From: Vagococcus luciliae
GTDB lineage: Bacteria; Bacillota; Bacilli; Lactobacillales; Vagococcaceae
Length of the DNA: 64,000 nt
Assembly: GCF_024637875.1 (NCBI RefSeq)
Contig: NZ_CP102451.1
Span: 1,491,001-1,555,000, forward strand
Direction of reading: 5' to 3'
Shown here: one piece after another, positions 41,007 to 52,793 of the stretch
Layout: each line of letters opens with the position of its first letter
Position numbering within the stretch: position 1 is the first letter of the stretch
Program-made: the position numbers and the translations under genes
Notes under the pieces: generated by a model
What the model was told of the DNA's origin: nothing
Databases searched by the model: none
The model's input: only the letters and a program-made list of their open reading frames with translations

Positions 41007-44000
41007 AAGAGATGATATTAAAAAAATACTAGTGATTGGATCTGGACCAATCGTGATTGGACAAGCTGCTGAATTTGACTATGCCGGAACACAAGCGTGT
41101 CTTGCATTAAAAGAAGAAGGCTATGAAGTTGTTTTAATCAACTCTAACCCAGCTACCATTATGACAGACAAAGACATTGCTGATAAAGTTTATATCGAGC
41201 CTATCACGTTAGAATTTGTCACAAAAATTTTACGTAAAGAACGTCCAGATGCCATCCTTCCAACACTTGGTGGGCAAACTGGATTAAATATGGCCATTTT
41301 GTTAAATGATAAAGGAATCTTAGAAGAATTAGGAATTGAATTATTAGGAACAAAAATCAGTGCTATCGATCAAGCAGAAGATAGAGATTTATTTAAACAA
41401 TTAATGGAAGAACTAAATGAACCAATTCCTGAAAGTGTCATTGTTCATACAGTAGAAGAAGCAGTTGAATTTGGTAAAAAAATCGGTTATCCCTTAATTG
41501 TACGCCCAGCTTTCACACTTGGTGGAACAGGTGGTGGTATGTGTGACGATGAAGAAGAATTAATAGCTATCACAAAAAATGGTATTAGCTTGTCCCCTGT
41601 TAACCAATGTTTAATTGAAAAAAGTATCGCCGGTTATAAAGAAATCGAATTCGAAGTAATGAGAGATAAAAAGAATCAAGCGATTGTTGTGTGTCACATG
41701 GAAAACTTCGACCCAGTGGGAATCCATACTGGGGACTCCATCGTGTTTGCCCCTTGCCAAACACTCTCAGACGTTGAAATTCAGTTATTAAGAGATGCCT
41801 CACTCAAAATCATTAAAGCTTTAGAAATTGAGGGTGGCTGTAATGTCCAGTTAGCTCTAAATACTGATAGCTATGAATACTATGTCATTGAGGTAAATCC
41901 TCGAGTAAGTCGCTCGTCAGCATTAGCAAGTAAAGCAACAGGATTCCCGATTGCAAAAATTGCAGCAAAAATAGCGGTTGGTTTAACACTTGATGAAATG
42001 AAAAATCCAGTGACACAAACAACTTATGCAATGTTTGAACCAGCTCTTGACTATGTGGTATCCAAAATTCCTCGTTGGGCATTTGATAAATTTGAACATG
42101 GTGATAGAATTTTAAGCACTCAAATGAAAGCTACTGGTGAAGTCATGGCATTAGGTCGTACGATTGAAGAGTCATTACTTAAAGCGGTGAGATCATTAGA
42201 GATTGGGTTACATCATATTGACTCAGAAGAATCAAAAGATTTATCAGATGATGAGTTAATCAAACAAATGGTTGAAGCAAAAGATGATCGACTATTCAGA
42301 GTGGCAGAAGGTATTAGACGAGGCATGACAATACAAGATATTGCTCAATTTACTAAAATTGATATCTTCTTCCTAGATAAAATCAAACGAATTATTGAAC
42401 TTGAAGAAGCGTTGGCTACAAATCCACAAGACATTAGTGTGTTAACAGAAGCAAAACGATATGGTATTACAGATAAAGTGATTGCTAAATTATGGCACAT
42501 GACAGATGATGACGTTCTACAATTAAGAAAAACACATAACATTATCCCAGTTTACAAAATGGTTGATACGTGCGCTGGAGAATTTGCTTCAGAAACACCA
42601 TATTTCTATAGTACATATGAAGAAGAAAACGAGAGTGTCAAAACCGATAAAGAATCTGTGATTGTCTTGGGTTCAGGGCCAATCCGTATCGGTCAAGGGG
42701 TAGAGTTTGACTACGCAACAGTTCATTCTGTCAAAGCAATACAAGAAGAAGGGTATGAAGCGATTATTATTAATAGTAATCCAGAGACTGTTTCAACAGA
42801 CTTCTCGATTTCAGATAAATTATACTTTGAACCTTTGACGTTAGAAGATGTTTTAAATGTTGTGGAGCTAGAACAGCCTAAAGGAGTAATCGTTCAATTT
42901 GGTGGTCAAACAGCGATTAACCTTGCTGAAGGATTGACTAAACATGGTATTCCAATTATTGGAACAACTTTAGAAGACTTAGATAGAGCAGAAAATCGTG
43001 ATAAGTTTGAACAGGCTTTACAAGAACTGGGTATTCCTCAACCAGAAGGATCAACTGCCACTAATGAAGCAGATGCGATAAAAATTGCTGAAAGAATTGG
43101 TTACCCGGTTTTAGTAAGACCAAGTTATGTTTTAGGTGGACGTGCAATGGAGATTGTGTGGAGTACGAAAGATTTGAAACGTTACATGGTTGAAGCTGTA
43201 AAAGCATCCCCAGAACATCCGATTTTAATTGATCGATATGTTGTTGGAACAGAATGTGAAGTTGATGCAATCTGTGACGGAGAAGATGTCTTAATACCTG
43301 GTATTATGGAACATATTGAGCGTGCTGGAGTCCATTCAGGAGATTCGATGGCAGTGTATCCTCCACAAACGATTAGTCAAACAGTGATTGATAAAATTGT
43401 CGACTACACACAAAAATTAGCAAAAGGGTTAAACTGTAAAGGGATTATGAATATCCAGTTTATCGCTCAAGGAGAAGACGTGTTTGTTATTGAAGTAAAC
43501 CCTCGTGCCAGTCGAACTGTGCCATTCTTAAGTAAAGTGACTGATATTCCAATGGCAAAACTCGCAACTCAATTAATTCTAGGACATACATTAAAAGAAT
43601 TTGGTTATGAACCAGGATTATATAAAGAGAGTCCGATGGTTCACATTAAAGCCCCAGTGTTCTCATTTGCAAAATTACATGAAGTTGACACCCAATTAGG
43701 ACCAGAAATGAAATCTACTGGTGAAGTCATGGGGACAGATCATACGATGGAAAAAGCTCTTTATAAAGCATTTGAAGCAAGTGGCATGCACTTACCAGAT
43801 TATGGAAATGTTCTATTTACTATATCAGACGATTTTAAAGAAGAAGCATTAAGTCTGGCTAAACGTTTTTCAGACATTGGATATGGTATTATCGCAACAG
43901 AAGGTACAAGTAAGTATTTAACAGATCAAGGACTAATTGTTGAAACCGTAGCAAAAATTGCCGATACAAGTCAATTTAATGTGATTGATAGCATTCGCTC

Positions 44001-44178
44001 AAATAAAGTGAGTTTAGTTATAAATACAACAGGAAACAACGTAAAAGAAACATCAGATGGTTTTAGAATTAGACGTTCAGCGGTAGAAAATGGTGTGCCT
44101 CTTATGACATCACTCGACACAGCAGAAGCCATTCTTAAAGTATTGGAAGCAAGAAGTTTTACTGCACTATCACTATAA
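40999..44178 (+). CDS. carB: Carbamoyl-phosphate synthase large subunit
   Basis: Makes carbamoyl phosphate from bicarbonate, ammonia and two ATP. The two homologous halves each carry an ATP-grasp domain (first near 130-400 and second near 670-930), followed by an MGS-like allosteric domain at the C-terminus (about 935-1059). The paired N-terminal motifs [15 protein letters not shown] and [15 protein letters not shown] mark the duplication. Length 1059 is normal. It overlaps carA by eight bases; pyrK follows after 15. Confidence 0.97.
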   Translation: MPKRDDIKKILVIGSGPIVIGQAAEFDYAGTQACLALKEEGYEVVLINSNPATIMTDKDIADKVYIEPITLEFVTKILRKERPDAILPTLGGQTGLNMAILLNDKGILEELGIELLGTKISAIDQAEDRDLFKQLMEELNEPIPESVIVHTVEEAVEFGKKIGYPLIVRPAFTLGGTGGGMCDDEEELIAITKNGISLSPVNQCLIEKSIAGYKEIEFEVMRDKKNQAIVVCHMENFDPVGIHTGDSIVFAPCQTLSDVEIQLLRDASLKIIKALEIEGGCNVQLALNTDSYEYYVIEVNPRVSRSSALASKATGFPIAKIAAKIAVGLTLDEMKNPVTQTTYAMFEPALDYVVSKIPRWAFDKFEHGDRILSTQMKATGEVMALGRTIEESLLKAVRSLEIGLHHIDSEESKDLSDDELIKQMVEAKDDRLFRVAEGIRRGMTIQDIAQFTKIDIFFLDKIKRIIELEEALATNPQDISVLTEAKRYGITDKVIAKLWHMTDDDVLQLRKTHNIIPVYKMVDTCAGEFASETPYFYSTYEEENESVKTDKESVIVLGSGPIRIGQGVEFDYATVHSVKAIQEEGYEAIIINSNPETVSTDFSISDKLYFEPLTLEDVLNVVELEQPKGVIVQFGGQTAINLAEGLTKHGIPIIGTTLEDLDRAENRDKFEQALQELGIPQPEGSTATNEADAIKIAERIGYPVLVRPSYVLGGRAMEIVWSTKDLKRYMVEAVKASPEHPILIDRYVVGTECEVDAICDGEDVLIPGIMEHIERAGVHSGDSMAVYPPQTISQTVIDKIVDYTQKLAKGLNCKGIMNIQFIAQGEDVFVIEVNPRASRTVPFLSKVTDIPMAKLATQLILGHTLKEFGYEPGLYKESPMVHIKAPVFSFAKLHEVDTQLGPEMKSTGEVMGTDHTMEKALYKAFEASGMHLPDYGNVLFTISDDFKEEALSLAKRFSDIGYGIIATEGTSKYLTDQGLIVETVAKIADTSQFNVIDSIRSNKVSLVINTTGNNVKETSDGFRIRRSAVENGVPLMTSLDTAEAILKVLEARSFTALSL

Positions 44179-44193
44179 TAAAGGAGACTGGAT

Positions 44194-46608
<2,415 letters not shown>

Positions 46609-46609
<1 letters not shown>

Positions 46610-47229
46610 TGAAACAAATTGCAAAAGAGTTATTATCTATTAAAGCAGTATCTTTAAGTCCAAATGAGCCATTTACATGGGCAAGTGGAATTAAAAGTCC
46701 AATTTATTGTGATAATCGTTTAACGATGAGTTATCCAGATGTTCGAAAACAAGTAGCAAAAGGATTAGCTAATTTAATTAAAGAAAACTTTCCTACGGTA
46801 GAAGTGATTGCAGGAACAGCTACTGCTGGTATTCCACATGCTGCATGGGTAGCAGAGGAACTTGGTTTACCAATGGTTTATATTCGTGGAAAATCAAAAG
46901 ATCATGGAAAGAAAAATCAAATCGAAGGACGAATTGATCAAAGTTCTAAAATGGTTATTATTGAAGATCTGATTTCAACAGGTGGCAGTGTGATTGATGC
47001 AGCCCAAGCTGCTAAACGTGAAGGGGCAGACGTTTTAGGTGTTGCTGCCATTTTTACGTATCAATTACCAAGTGGTTTTGAAAACTTTAAAGAGGCAGAT
47101 ATTCCTTTTGATACATTAACTAATTACGATGAATTGATTGAAGTGGCGATCGAAAATGACTATATTTCACAAGATGATCGTTTATTATTACAAGAGTGGA
47201 AAAAAGATCCTTCTGCTTGGTTAAATTAA
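46609..47229 (+). CDS. pyrE: Orotate phosphoribosyltransferase
   Basis: Joins orotate to PRPP to make OMP. It begins [16 protein letters not shown] and contains [14 protein letters not shown], the [12 protein letters not shown] stretch and the PRPP loop [15 protein letters not shown] at 46609 is spaced from GGAGAG; a longer frame from 46588 lies in the pyrF end. It is the last gene of the operon; a terminator-like hairpin follows at 47293. Confidence 0.96.
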
Positions 47230-47603
47230 TAAATCATGAGAGATTTAATTGTTATTAAAAATCGAAGATGAAAAATAGAATATAGAATTAATGAGATACT
47301 TACTAAGTTACCTTTTTATAGGTAGATAAAGTGGTATCTTATTTTTTGTTTAAATTGTGTATTGAAATCTACTAGCTTCTTTTAATATTGATGGTCTATG
47401 GATAGTTTTTAGTATATTGATAATATTTATATTTGCGAAGAGTTACTATATTGTGTATGATGAAATAATTAATAAAGTGATATTATAAGGGTTTTATGAC
47501 ATTATGACAAGGAAATGGTAAAATATAAATTAACAAGTGTTAGTCAGAATTTGTAATTTTTTTAAATATGTTTCATAAATCATATATTTAGGAGATGGTA
47601 GAG
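47230..47603. other. Intergenic region after the pyr operon
   Basis: Apart from the terminator at 47293-47347 I see only AT-rich sequence, including the near-repeat TTATGACATTATGACA (47494-47509) upstream of the next gene. No RNA family is recognisable. Confidence 0.6.
47293..47347 (+). terminator. Terminator of the pyr operon
   Basis: Outer arms GAGATAC (47293-47299) / GTATCTT (47334-47340) and an inner TTACCT / AGGTAG pair are followed by a T-run. The structure has internal mismatches. Confidence 0.65.
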
Positions 47604-47984
47604 ATGAATAGTAAAGAAGTAATTTTAGAGTCTGAGCAGAAGATAGATAGCTTTAAAAAAAGTAATGAATTAGCAATAAAAAAGAATATTAATCAAGAAA
47701 TTAAAAAGGTTCAAGATTCAATTTCGGAAGAAATGTGGGATAACGAGTTAGCTAATCAAATAGAAGCAGAGGTCAATGTTAAATTAACGGAGTTAAACCA
47801 AAGTATAGATGTGAATCCAACAGCTTTATATTATTCTCTTAAAGCTGAAACAGCACTTAATCCAGAAGTAAGCGAAAAAGAACTTACTTTAGAAGCTTTT
47901 AAATTTTTGGAGAATAAAACTCATAATAAATTTTTAAAAAAATTATTAAAAGAAAAAATCAATAAATTAGAAAAGGATAAGTAA
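47604..47984 (+). CDS. Hypothetical protein, charged and helical
   Basis: A 126-residue soluble protein rich in Lys, Glu and Asn, predicted largely alpha-helical, without Cys, signal peptide or membrane segment. AGGAG at 47590-47594 fits ATG 47604; the ATG at 47595 directly abuts that site. I do not recognise a family. It is followed after one base by a second small gene, so the two are probably co-expressed. Confidence 0.65.
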   Translation: MNSKEVILESEQKIDSFKKSNELAIKKNINQEIKKVQDSISEEMWDNELANQIEAEVNVKLTELNQSIDVNPTALYYSLKAETALNPEVSEKELTLEAFKFLENKTHNKFLKKLLKEKINKLEKDK

Positions 47985-47985
47985 A

Positions 47986-48162
47986 ATGGAGATAATAAAA
48001 AGGACTGGCGTTAAAATTGGTAAAATGATTATAAGTATTATTTCTTCTCAAATAGTAAAATATACATCAAGTGAAGAGTTTAAAAAAAGAGTGAGTGAAA
48101 TGTTGGATGAAACAGTAGGTATGATCGTAAAAGCGGTAATGAAAGAATTAAAGACAAAATAA
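47986..48162 (+). CDS. Hypothetical small protein (58 residues)
   Basis: It starts one base after the preceding stop (TAAAATG). The N-terminal half is amphipathic or hydrophobic (GKMIISIISSQIV), the C-terminal half is Lys/Glu-rich and helical. There is no good ribosome site of its own, only GGATAAG inside the upstream gene end, so coupling is likely. Function unknown. A terminator follows at 48215. Confidence 0.55.
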   Translation: MEIIKRTGVKIGKMIISIISSQIVKYTSSEEFKKRVSEMLDETVGMIVKAVMKELKTK

Positions 48163-48214
48163 ATAGGTCAAAAAGAATGAATTATACAATTTTTGATAGT
48201 ATAATCCAGAGATT

Positions 48215-48241
48215 AACCTGCGAACATATCGTAGGTTTTTT
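48215..48241 (+). terminator. Intrinsic terminator after the small gene pair
   Basis: Arms AACCTGCGA (48215-48223) / TCGTAGGTT (48229-48237) with one wobble and a T-run. Confidence 0.8.
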
Positions 48242-48255
48242 GTAACGTTTTATGG

Positions 48256-48288
48256 TTGCATTATTAAACACTTTATTATTTAATAAAG
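48256..48288 (+). promoter_or_regulatory. psiE promoter with palindromic operator candidate
   Basis: TTGCAT (48256-48261), 17 bases and TTTAAT (48279-48284). An inverted repeat CTTTATTA-TT-TAATAAAG (48271-48288) covers the -10. A repressor bound there would block the promoter. Confidence 0.5.
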
Positions 48289-48313
48289 GTATTAATTCAA
48301 TTTAGGAGGAGTT

Positions 48314-48721
48314 ATGGAAGAAAAATTAATGCGTTTATTAAGCTTGACAATGAATGTCTTTCTATCCATTTTAGCCATGTTAATTGTTATTTATATGGGA
48401 TTTGATTTGGTAAATATTTTTAAACTAATCTTTATTCATGGTGATGTAGGAGCGATTGATTCGATTGCTGATTATATTTTAGGTTTCTTTATGTTATTTG
48501 AATTTATTATCATGACACTGCAATATGTTGATGATGCCCATAATATTCCTATTAAATACTTAGTATTAATTAGTATCACGGCTATTTTACGCCAATTATT
48601 AGTTGTACACAATAATGGTGGTCAAACATTACTTTTAACAATTGCTATACTAATATTGACATTAACATTGTATTTATTAGAGTTAATTAAAGCAAAAGAA
48701 AAAATTAGAAAAAATAAATAA
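48314..48721 (+). CDS. psiE: PsiE-family membrane protein
   Basis: Small membrane protein of 135 residues with four hydrophobic segments (about 13-35, 53-74, 79-100 and 104-125). It resembles the phosphate-starvation-inducible PsiE family, whose biochemical role is unknown. The ribosome site TTAGGAGGAG precedes ATG 48314. An HD hydrolase gene follows 24 bases downstream and may be co-transcribed. Confidence 0.8.
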   Translation: MEEKLMRLLSLTMNVFLSILAMLIVIYMGFDLVNIFKLIFIHGDVGAIDSIADYILGFFMLFEFIIMTLQYVDDAHNIPIKYLVLISITAILRQLLVVHNNGGQTLLLTIAILILTLTLYLLELIKAKEKIRKNK

Positions 48722-48745
48722 GTTTAAAGAGGATGGTGTTTTTTT

Positions 48746-49372
48746 ATGGGATTAAATGATTTTATTTTGGGATTAAATAACTTAGAAACGATTGTTCGTG
48801 CACCAGGGTCGTTTAAATTCACACCACATACAGTTGCAGCACATTCCTATCGTGTTTCATCTATTGCCCAAGTATTAGGTGATATTGAAGAGCATCATGG
48901 TGTAAAAATTAATTGGAAAAGTCTTTATGAGAAGGCATTAAATCATGATTATACAGAGCGATTTATTGGAGATATCAAAACGCCGGTTAAATATGCTAAC
49001 AAAGAATTACGAGGAATGCTGCAAACAGTAGAAGAAAAAATGACAGAAGAATTTATTTCCCAAGAAATACCAAAAGAATTTCAAGAAATTTATCGAAGAC
49101 GTTTATTTGAAGGAAAAGATGATACGGTAGAAGGTGAAATTTTATCCATTGCAGATAAAGTCGATTTATTGTATGAATCTTTTGAAGAAATTGTTAAAAA
49201 TAATCCTGAAACAGTGTATAGAGAAATGTTTTTAGAAGCAATTCAAACAATTCAGAAGTATAAACATCGTCCATCAGTTATTTATTTCTTTGAGGAAATT
49301 TTTCCTGAATTATTAGATAAGTCATTTTATGGAAAAGATGATTTTATTGAACAAGTTAATCAATACTTATAG
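48746..49372 (+). CDS. HD-domain hydrolase, YfbR-like
   Basis: Protein of 208 residues with the HD metal site His33, His67-Asp68 (NHDYTERFIGD) and Asp137 (SIADKVD). The first 40 residues (HTVAAHSYRVS) match the YfbR deoxyribonucleotide 5'-nucleotidase group, which dephosphorylates dNMPs. Substrate is not proven. GAGGATGG precedes the ATG by a somewhat long gap of T residues. A terminator follows. Confidence 0.8.
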   Translation: MGLNDFILGLNNLETIVRAPGSFKFTPHTVAAHSYRVSSIAQVLGDIEEHHGVKINWKSLYEKALNHDYTERFIGDIKTPVKYANKELRGMLQTVEEKMTEEFISQEIPKEFQEIYRRRLFEGKDDTVEGEILSIADKVDLLYESFEEIVKNNPETVYREMFLEAIQTIQKYKHRPSVIYFFEEIFPELLDKSFYGKDDFIEQVNQYL

Positions 49373-49381
49373 AAAATAGGG

Positions 49382-49420
49382 AAAAACGCTAATTATCATT
49401 AGGATAATTGGCGTTTTTTT
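49382..49420 (+). terminator. Intrinsic terminator after the HD hydrolase gene
   Basis: Stem AAAAACGCTAATTATC / GATAATTGGCGTTTTTT with a short loop and T-run. Confidence 0.9.
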
Positions 49421-49490
49421 ATTATAATAAAATTAAGTTTAAACTATTATCGCAAATAAGATATAAACAAAAAAAGGAGGATTTCCCACC

Positions 49491-49778
49491 ATGACAACCA
49501 ATACCTTTGTATATCCACACCCTATCAATACATTCATAATTAAGCATTTAAATTATACCGTACAGGAATTTTGTGAACAGTTTCAATACCCACAATCAAC
49601 TGTCGCGACTTGGGTGAGTAGAGAGCGCCGCATTGAATCTTTACCAGTATCTTTTATCTATTCATTATCTTTAGCAACTAGCAAATCGATGGATTGGGTA
49701 TATGGAGAGTTACTAAAATTACAAGATGAGTATGATGATCATAAAGAACGATTTAAACGAACAAAAAAACATATATAA
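49491..49778 (+). CDS. Small helix-turn-helix-like protein
   Basis: Protein of 95 residues whose middle part (TVQEFCEQFQYPQSTVATWV, about 24-43) looks like a lambda-repressor-type or XRE helix-turn-helix without a clear ligand domain. AAAGGAGGA precedes ATG 49491. It is monocistronic, ended by a bidirectional terminator. Whether it binds DNA, and where, is unknown. Confidence 0.6.
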   Translation: MTTNTFVYPHPINTFIIKHLNYTVQEFCEQFQYPQSTVATWVSRERRIESLPVSFIYSLSLATSKSMDWVYGELLKLQDEYDDHKERFKRTKKHI

Positions 49779-49805
49779 AAACGAGTAGTTTTCTACTCGT
49801 TTTTA
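49777..49805. terminator. Bidirectional intrinsic terminator
   Basis: Stem AAAACGAGTAG / CTACTCGTTTT, loop of five bases, between two convergent genes. Confidence 0.9.
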
Positions 49806-49809
49806 TAAT

Positions 49810-51012
49810 CTATTTTATTTTTCCTTCATAATCAGAAAGGTTTAATCCTTTTAAATGATTAATATCTGTTCCGGTTGAAATACCAACACCTCGTGTTTCG
49901 TCATATCCGATTCCACTATAGAAAATATGATATTGGCTTCCTTCTTTTAGCATTGTACTTCTATATAAGCCTTTGCCATCGAATCCTACACGTTTTCCTG
50001 AAGGGAATATAATAGGTTTTAAGGTATCCCATTTTTTATTATCTGATGATTTAGAGTAGTATAGGTTCATAACATGACGATCGGATAATTTATAGTCACC
50101 ATTTGATTTAAATCCAACCACAATCATTTCATAACCTAAATCAGTTTTTTGTACATCTAAATGCCAATGATGCATATTATCTTCTTCATAAGGAACAATT
50201 ACTTCAACAGGTTTACTCCACTTTTTACCATCTACACTATTTCTAGTCCAAATCTTATATCCGTGAGCGACATACCACACTTTATATCCATTTTCATCTT
50301 TAATAAATACAGGTGATATCCAGTCTTCACCAGGTTTTGTTCCATTGAATACAATTTCTTTTGGTGTCCATGTTTTTCCATCTGTTGAGGTTCGTTTATA
50401 AATAATTGATTTTTTATTAATGTCATCAACATAGCGCCAAAAAACTTCTAGACGATTATCTTCCTTGTTATAAATGATATGAGTATCAGAATCATATTGC
50501 ATGGGTGTATTATTCTCATTGAATTTTTCACTTTTGGGTTCGTCCAAAGGATTGGCTTCATTTGGAATCCAAGAAACTAAATCATTTGATTTAAATACAT
50601 GCGGGTTTTCATAAATTGCTTTCCCTTTTGGATAGGGAGTGACAGCCATCCAGTATTTATAGCCGCCCAAAGGTTCGTCAAGAGCGACAACAGAAGGGTG
50701 CGTAGCATCTATACTTCCATAAACAGAAGGCAAAGTTAATCGTTCTGTCGCATTTGCTTCAGTTTTAATTTTTTGTCCATTGTATGTAACGACATTACTG
50801 TGATTGATCGTTCCTTTTTTTAATTGAACATATTGTTTTGCTGGACTATAAACCAATACACCTCCACCTATGACTAAAATAATCATTAAAATATTTAATT
50901 TTTTATTTTTTAATTCTTTTTTGAAGAGATAGCGGTAAATGAAATAAGATATAGCAAATACAGCTAAACCTATTCCAACAACACCTAATAGAACCGTTCT
51001 AAAGCGTAACAT
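49810..51012 (-). CDS. Membrane-anchored beta-propeller (glycosyl hydrolase 43/sialidase-like) protein
   Basis: Protein of 400 residues with two N-terminal membrane helices (about 7-29 and 39-56) and an extracytoplasmic domain of about 330 residues. That domain holds repeated propeller-style blades: KSNDLVSWIPN, TSTDGKTWTP, NSVDGKKWSK and SKSSDNKKWD mark successive Asp-box-like turns. The pattern resembles five-bladed furanosidase/sialidase folds that act on glycans. I do not see an assured catalytic triad. ATG 51012 lies 13 bases from AAGGAG. Its role in cell-surface polysaccharide metabolism is a guess. Confidence 0.7.
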   Translation of the reverse strand: MLRFRTVLLGVVGIGLAVFAISYFIYRYLFKKELKNKKLNILMIILVIGGGVLVYSPAKQYVQLKKGTINHSNVVTYNGQKIKTEANATERLTLPSVYGSIDATHPSVVALDEPLGGYKYWMAVTPYPKGKAIYENPHVFKSNDLVSWIPNEANPLDEPKSEKFNENNTPMQYDSDTHIIYNKEDNRLEVFWRYVDDINKKSIIYKRTSTDGKTWTPKEIVFNGTKPGEDWISPVFIKDENGYKVWYVAHGYKIWTRNSVDGKKWSKPVEVIVPYEEDNMHHWHLDVQKTDLGYEMIVVGFKSNGDYKLSDRHVMNLYYSKSSDNKKWDTLKPIIFPSGKRVGFDGKGLYRSTMLKEGSQYHIFYSGIGYDETRGVGISTGTDINHLKGLNLSDYEGKIK

Positions 51013-51019
51013 AAATTAA

Positions 51020-52720
51020 TTAACACTCCTTTATTTTTTTAATTTCATTAATTTCTGGGGTAACGAATAATGTTTTTTGATTTTCATAAATGACAAATCC
51101 AGGTTTAGCACCATTTGGTTTTCTCACATGTTTCACGGCAACATAATCTACAGGAACGGAAGCCGAAAGACGATATTTAGAATAGTAAGCTGCAAGCAAT
51201 GCAGCTTCTAGTAACGTCTGATCACTTGGATTATTATTTTTTATAATGACATGAGAGCCAGGAATATCCTTAGTGTGTAGCCAAATATCATTTTTATTGG
51301 CAGTTTTCAGTGTTAACTGATCATTTTGAATATTATTTTTCCCAACATAAATTATATCGCCATCACTTGATATAAATTGCAATGGTTTAGAAGGGTTATT
51401 TTTTTGTTTTTTCTTATCTTTTGTTTTATTTTTAATGTATTTTTCAGCAATCAATTCATCTCTGATTAGTTGTACATCACTAGGTGACGCAATATCTAAT
51501 TGTGCTAAAACTGACTCTAAGTAGAGTAATTCATATTTTGTAATATTTAGCTGTTCTTTTACCACAGCCACACCATTTTTAAGTTTTTGATAACGTTGGA
51601 AGTACTTTTGTGCATTTTGGTTTGGTGTAAGAGCCTCATTTAAACTAATCGTGATTGGTTCATCATTATCATAATAATTTGGCAATTTAACACTTGTTGC
51701 ACCACGTTTTACTTCATGTAAAAATGTTGTGAGAAGTTCTCCTTTGATACGGTAAATCTCCGCATTATCAGCATCAACAAGTTGTTTCTCTAAAAGTTTC
51801 GTTTTCTTTTTCAATTTGTTAATATCATTTGTCACTTTTTTAATCAGCTCACCAGCTTGTTGTTTTACACGATCTTTTTCAGCCTTACCTTCATAAAAAG
51901 CATCCAGCATGTCACTAAGTGTGTCAAAATGTGAAAGTTCTTCATCAAAAGTTTGATAGGGGATAGGGGCAAAACGTTCTTTTTGATTCACTAAACCAAT
52001 TGTTGGATTTAAATGATTAGTCATTTCATGAAAAAAGTTTGTCCAAGTTGTCACTTTATCAGTATCACTTTTTATTAAGCGATAAACTAGCTCATTTGCA
52101 GTATCTTTAGAGAATCCTTCAAACTGTTGTTGAATGGCTTGTGGTGTAATATCTGTCATACTATTTAACTCTTTGAACAACTCTTCTTTATTTACTGTCC
52201 AAGGATTTTGTGTGTTTTTTAGTGGGGGAGTAATGTAGTCAGCTCCTGGTAAAAGTAAACGATAACTATTTTGACTCATTCCGACATGTTTGATTGTATC
52301 AATAATTTTTTGTGTGTCTTTATTTAATAAGATAATGTTACTATGTCTACCCATTAATTCTACAATTAAAACAATACTCTCCAAATCACCTAAATCATTA
52401 CGGCTTTCAAAAGAAAAGGAGATAATTCGATCATTATTTGTTTGTTTAATTTCTTGTAAAATACTGCCTTCTAAATACTTTCGTAGTGTCATACAAAAGT
52501 TAGGTGGGGTAGAAGGGTTCTTATATTTAATATTTGTTAGTTGAATACGCGCATAATTTGGATTCGCTGATAATAAAAGTGTGTGATTTTTTGAGTTATT
52601 TCTAAAAACCAACATCAATTCATTATCATAGGGTTGATGAACTTTTGATAGTCTTCCATTGGTTAATGTATCTGATAATTCGTTTACCATTAAATGAGTA
52701 AATATACCGTCAAATGACAT
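51020..52720 (-). CDS. rqcH: Ribosome quality control protein RqcH (NFACT / FbpA family)
   Basis: Adds C-terminal Ala tails to nascent chains on stalled 50S subunits, marking them for degradation. Older names are fibronectin-binding protein A. The 566-residue protein has an NFACT-N domain (start MSFDGIFTHLMVNEL, with the conserved DR pair near NNDRIISF), a central coiled coil (about 260-430) and NFACT-R with DIWLHTKDIPGSHV near the C-terminus. ATG at 52720 follows AAAAGGAGG; a longer frame from 52834 overlaps the neighbouring gene. Rather conserved across low-GC Gram-positives. Confidence 0.93.
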   Translation of the reverse strand: MSFDGIFTHLMVNELSDTLTNGRLSKVHQPYDNELMLVFRNNSKNHTLLLSANPNYARIQLTNIKYKNPSTPPNFCMTLRKYLEGSILQEIKQTNNDRIISFSFESRNDLGDLESIVLIVELMGRHSNIILLNKDTQKIIDTIKHVGMSQNSYRLLLPGADYITPPLKNTQNPWTVNKEELFKELNSMTDITPQAIQQQFEGFSKDTANELVYRLIKSDTDKVTTWTNFFHEMTNHLNPTIGLVNQKERFAPIPYQTFDEELSHFDTLSDMLDAFYEGKAEKDRVKQQAGELIKKVTNDINKLKKKTKLLEKQLVDADNAEIYRIKGELLTTFLHEVKRGATSVKLPNYYDNDEPITISLNEALTPNQNAQKYFQRYQKLKNGVAVVKEQLNITKYELLYLESVLAQLDIASPSDVQLIRDELIAEKYIKNKTKDKKKQKNNPSKPLQFISSDGDIIYVGKNNIQNDQLTLKTANKNDIWLHTKDIPGSHVIIKNNNPSDQTLLEAALLAAYYSKYRLSASVPVDYVAVKHVRKPNGAKPGFVIYENQKTLFVTPEINEIKKIKEC

Positions 52721-52742
52721 GGTAAAACCTCCTTTTAAAAAA

Positions 52743-52788
52743 TAAATAAAAGAAGGAGAAACAACAATTAATATGTTATTTCTCCTTT
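52743..52788 (-). terminator. Intrinsic terminator after the zinc-ribbon protein gene
   Basis: On the minus strand AAGGAGAAA pairs with TTTCTCCTT, followed by T-rich sequence. It separates the zinc-ribbon gene from rqcH. Confidence 0.75.
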
Positions 52789-52793
52789 CACGT

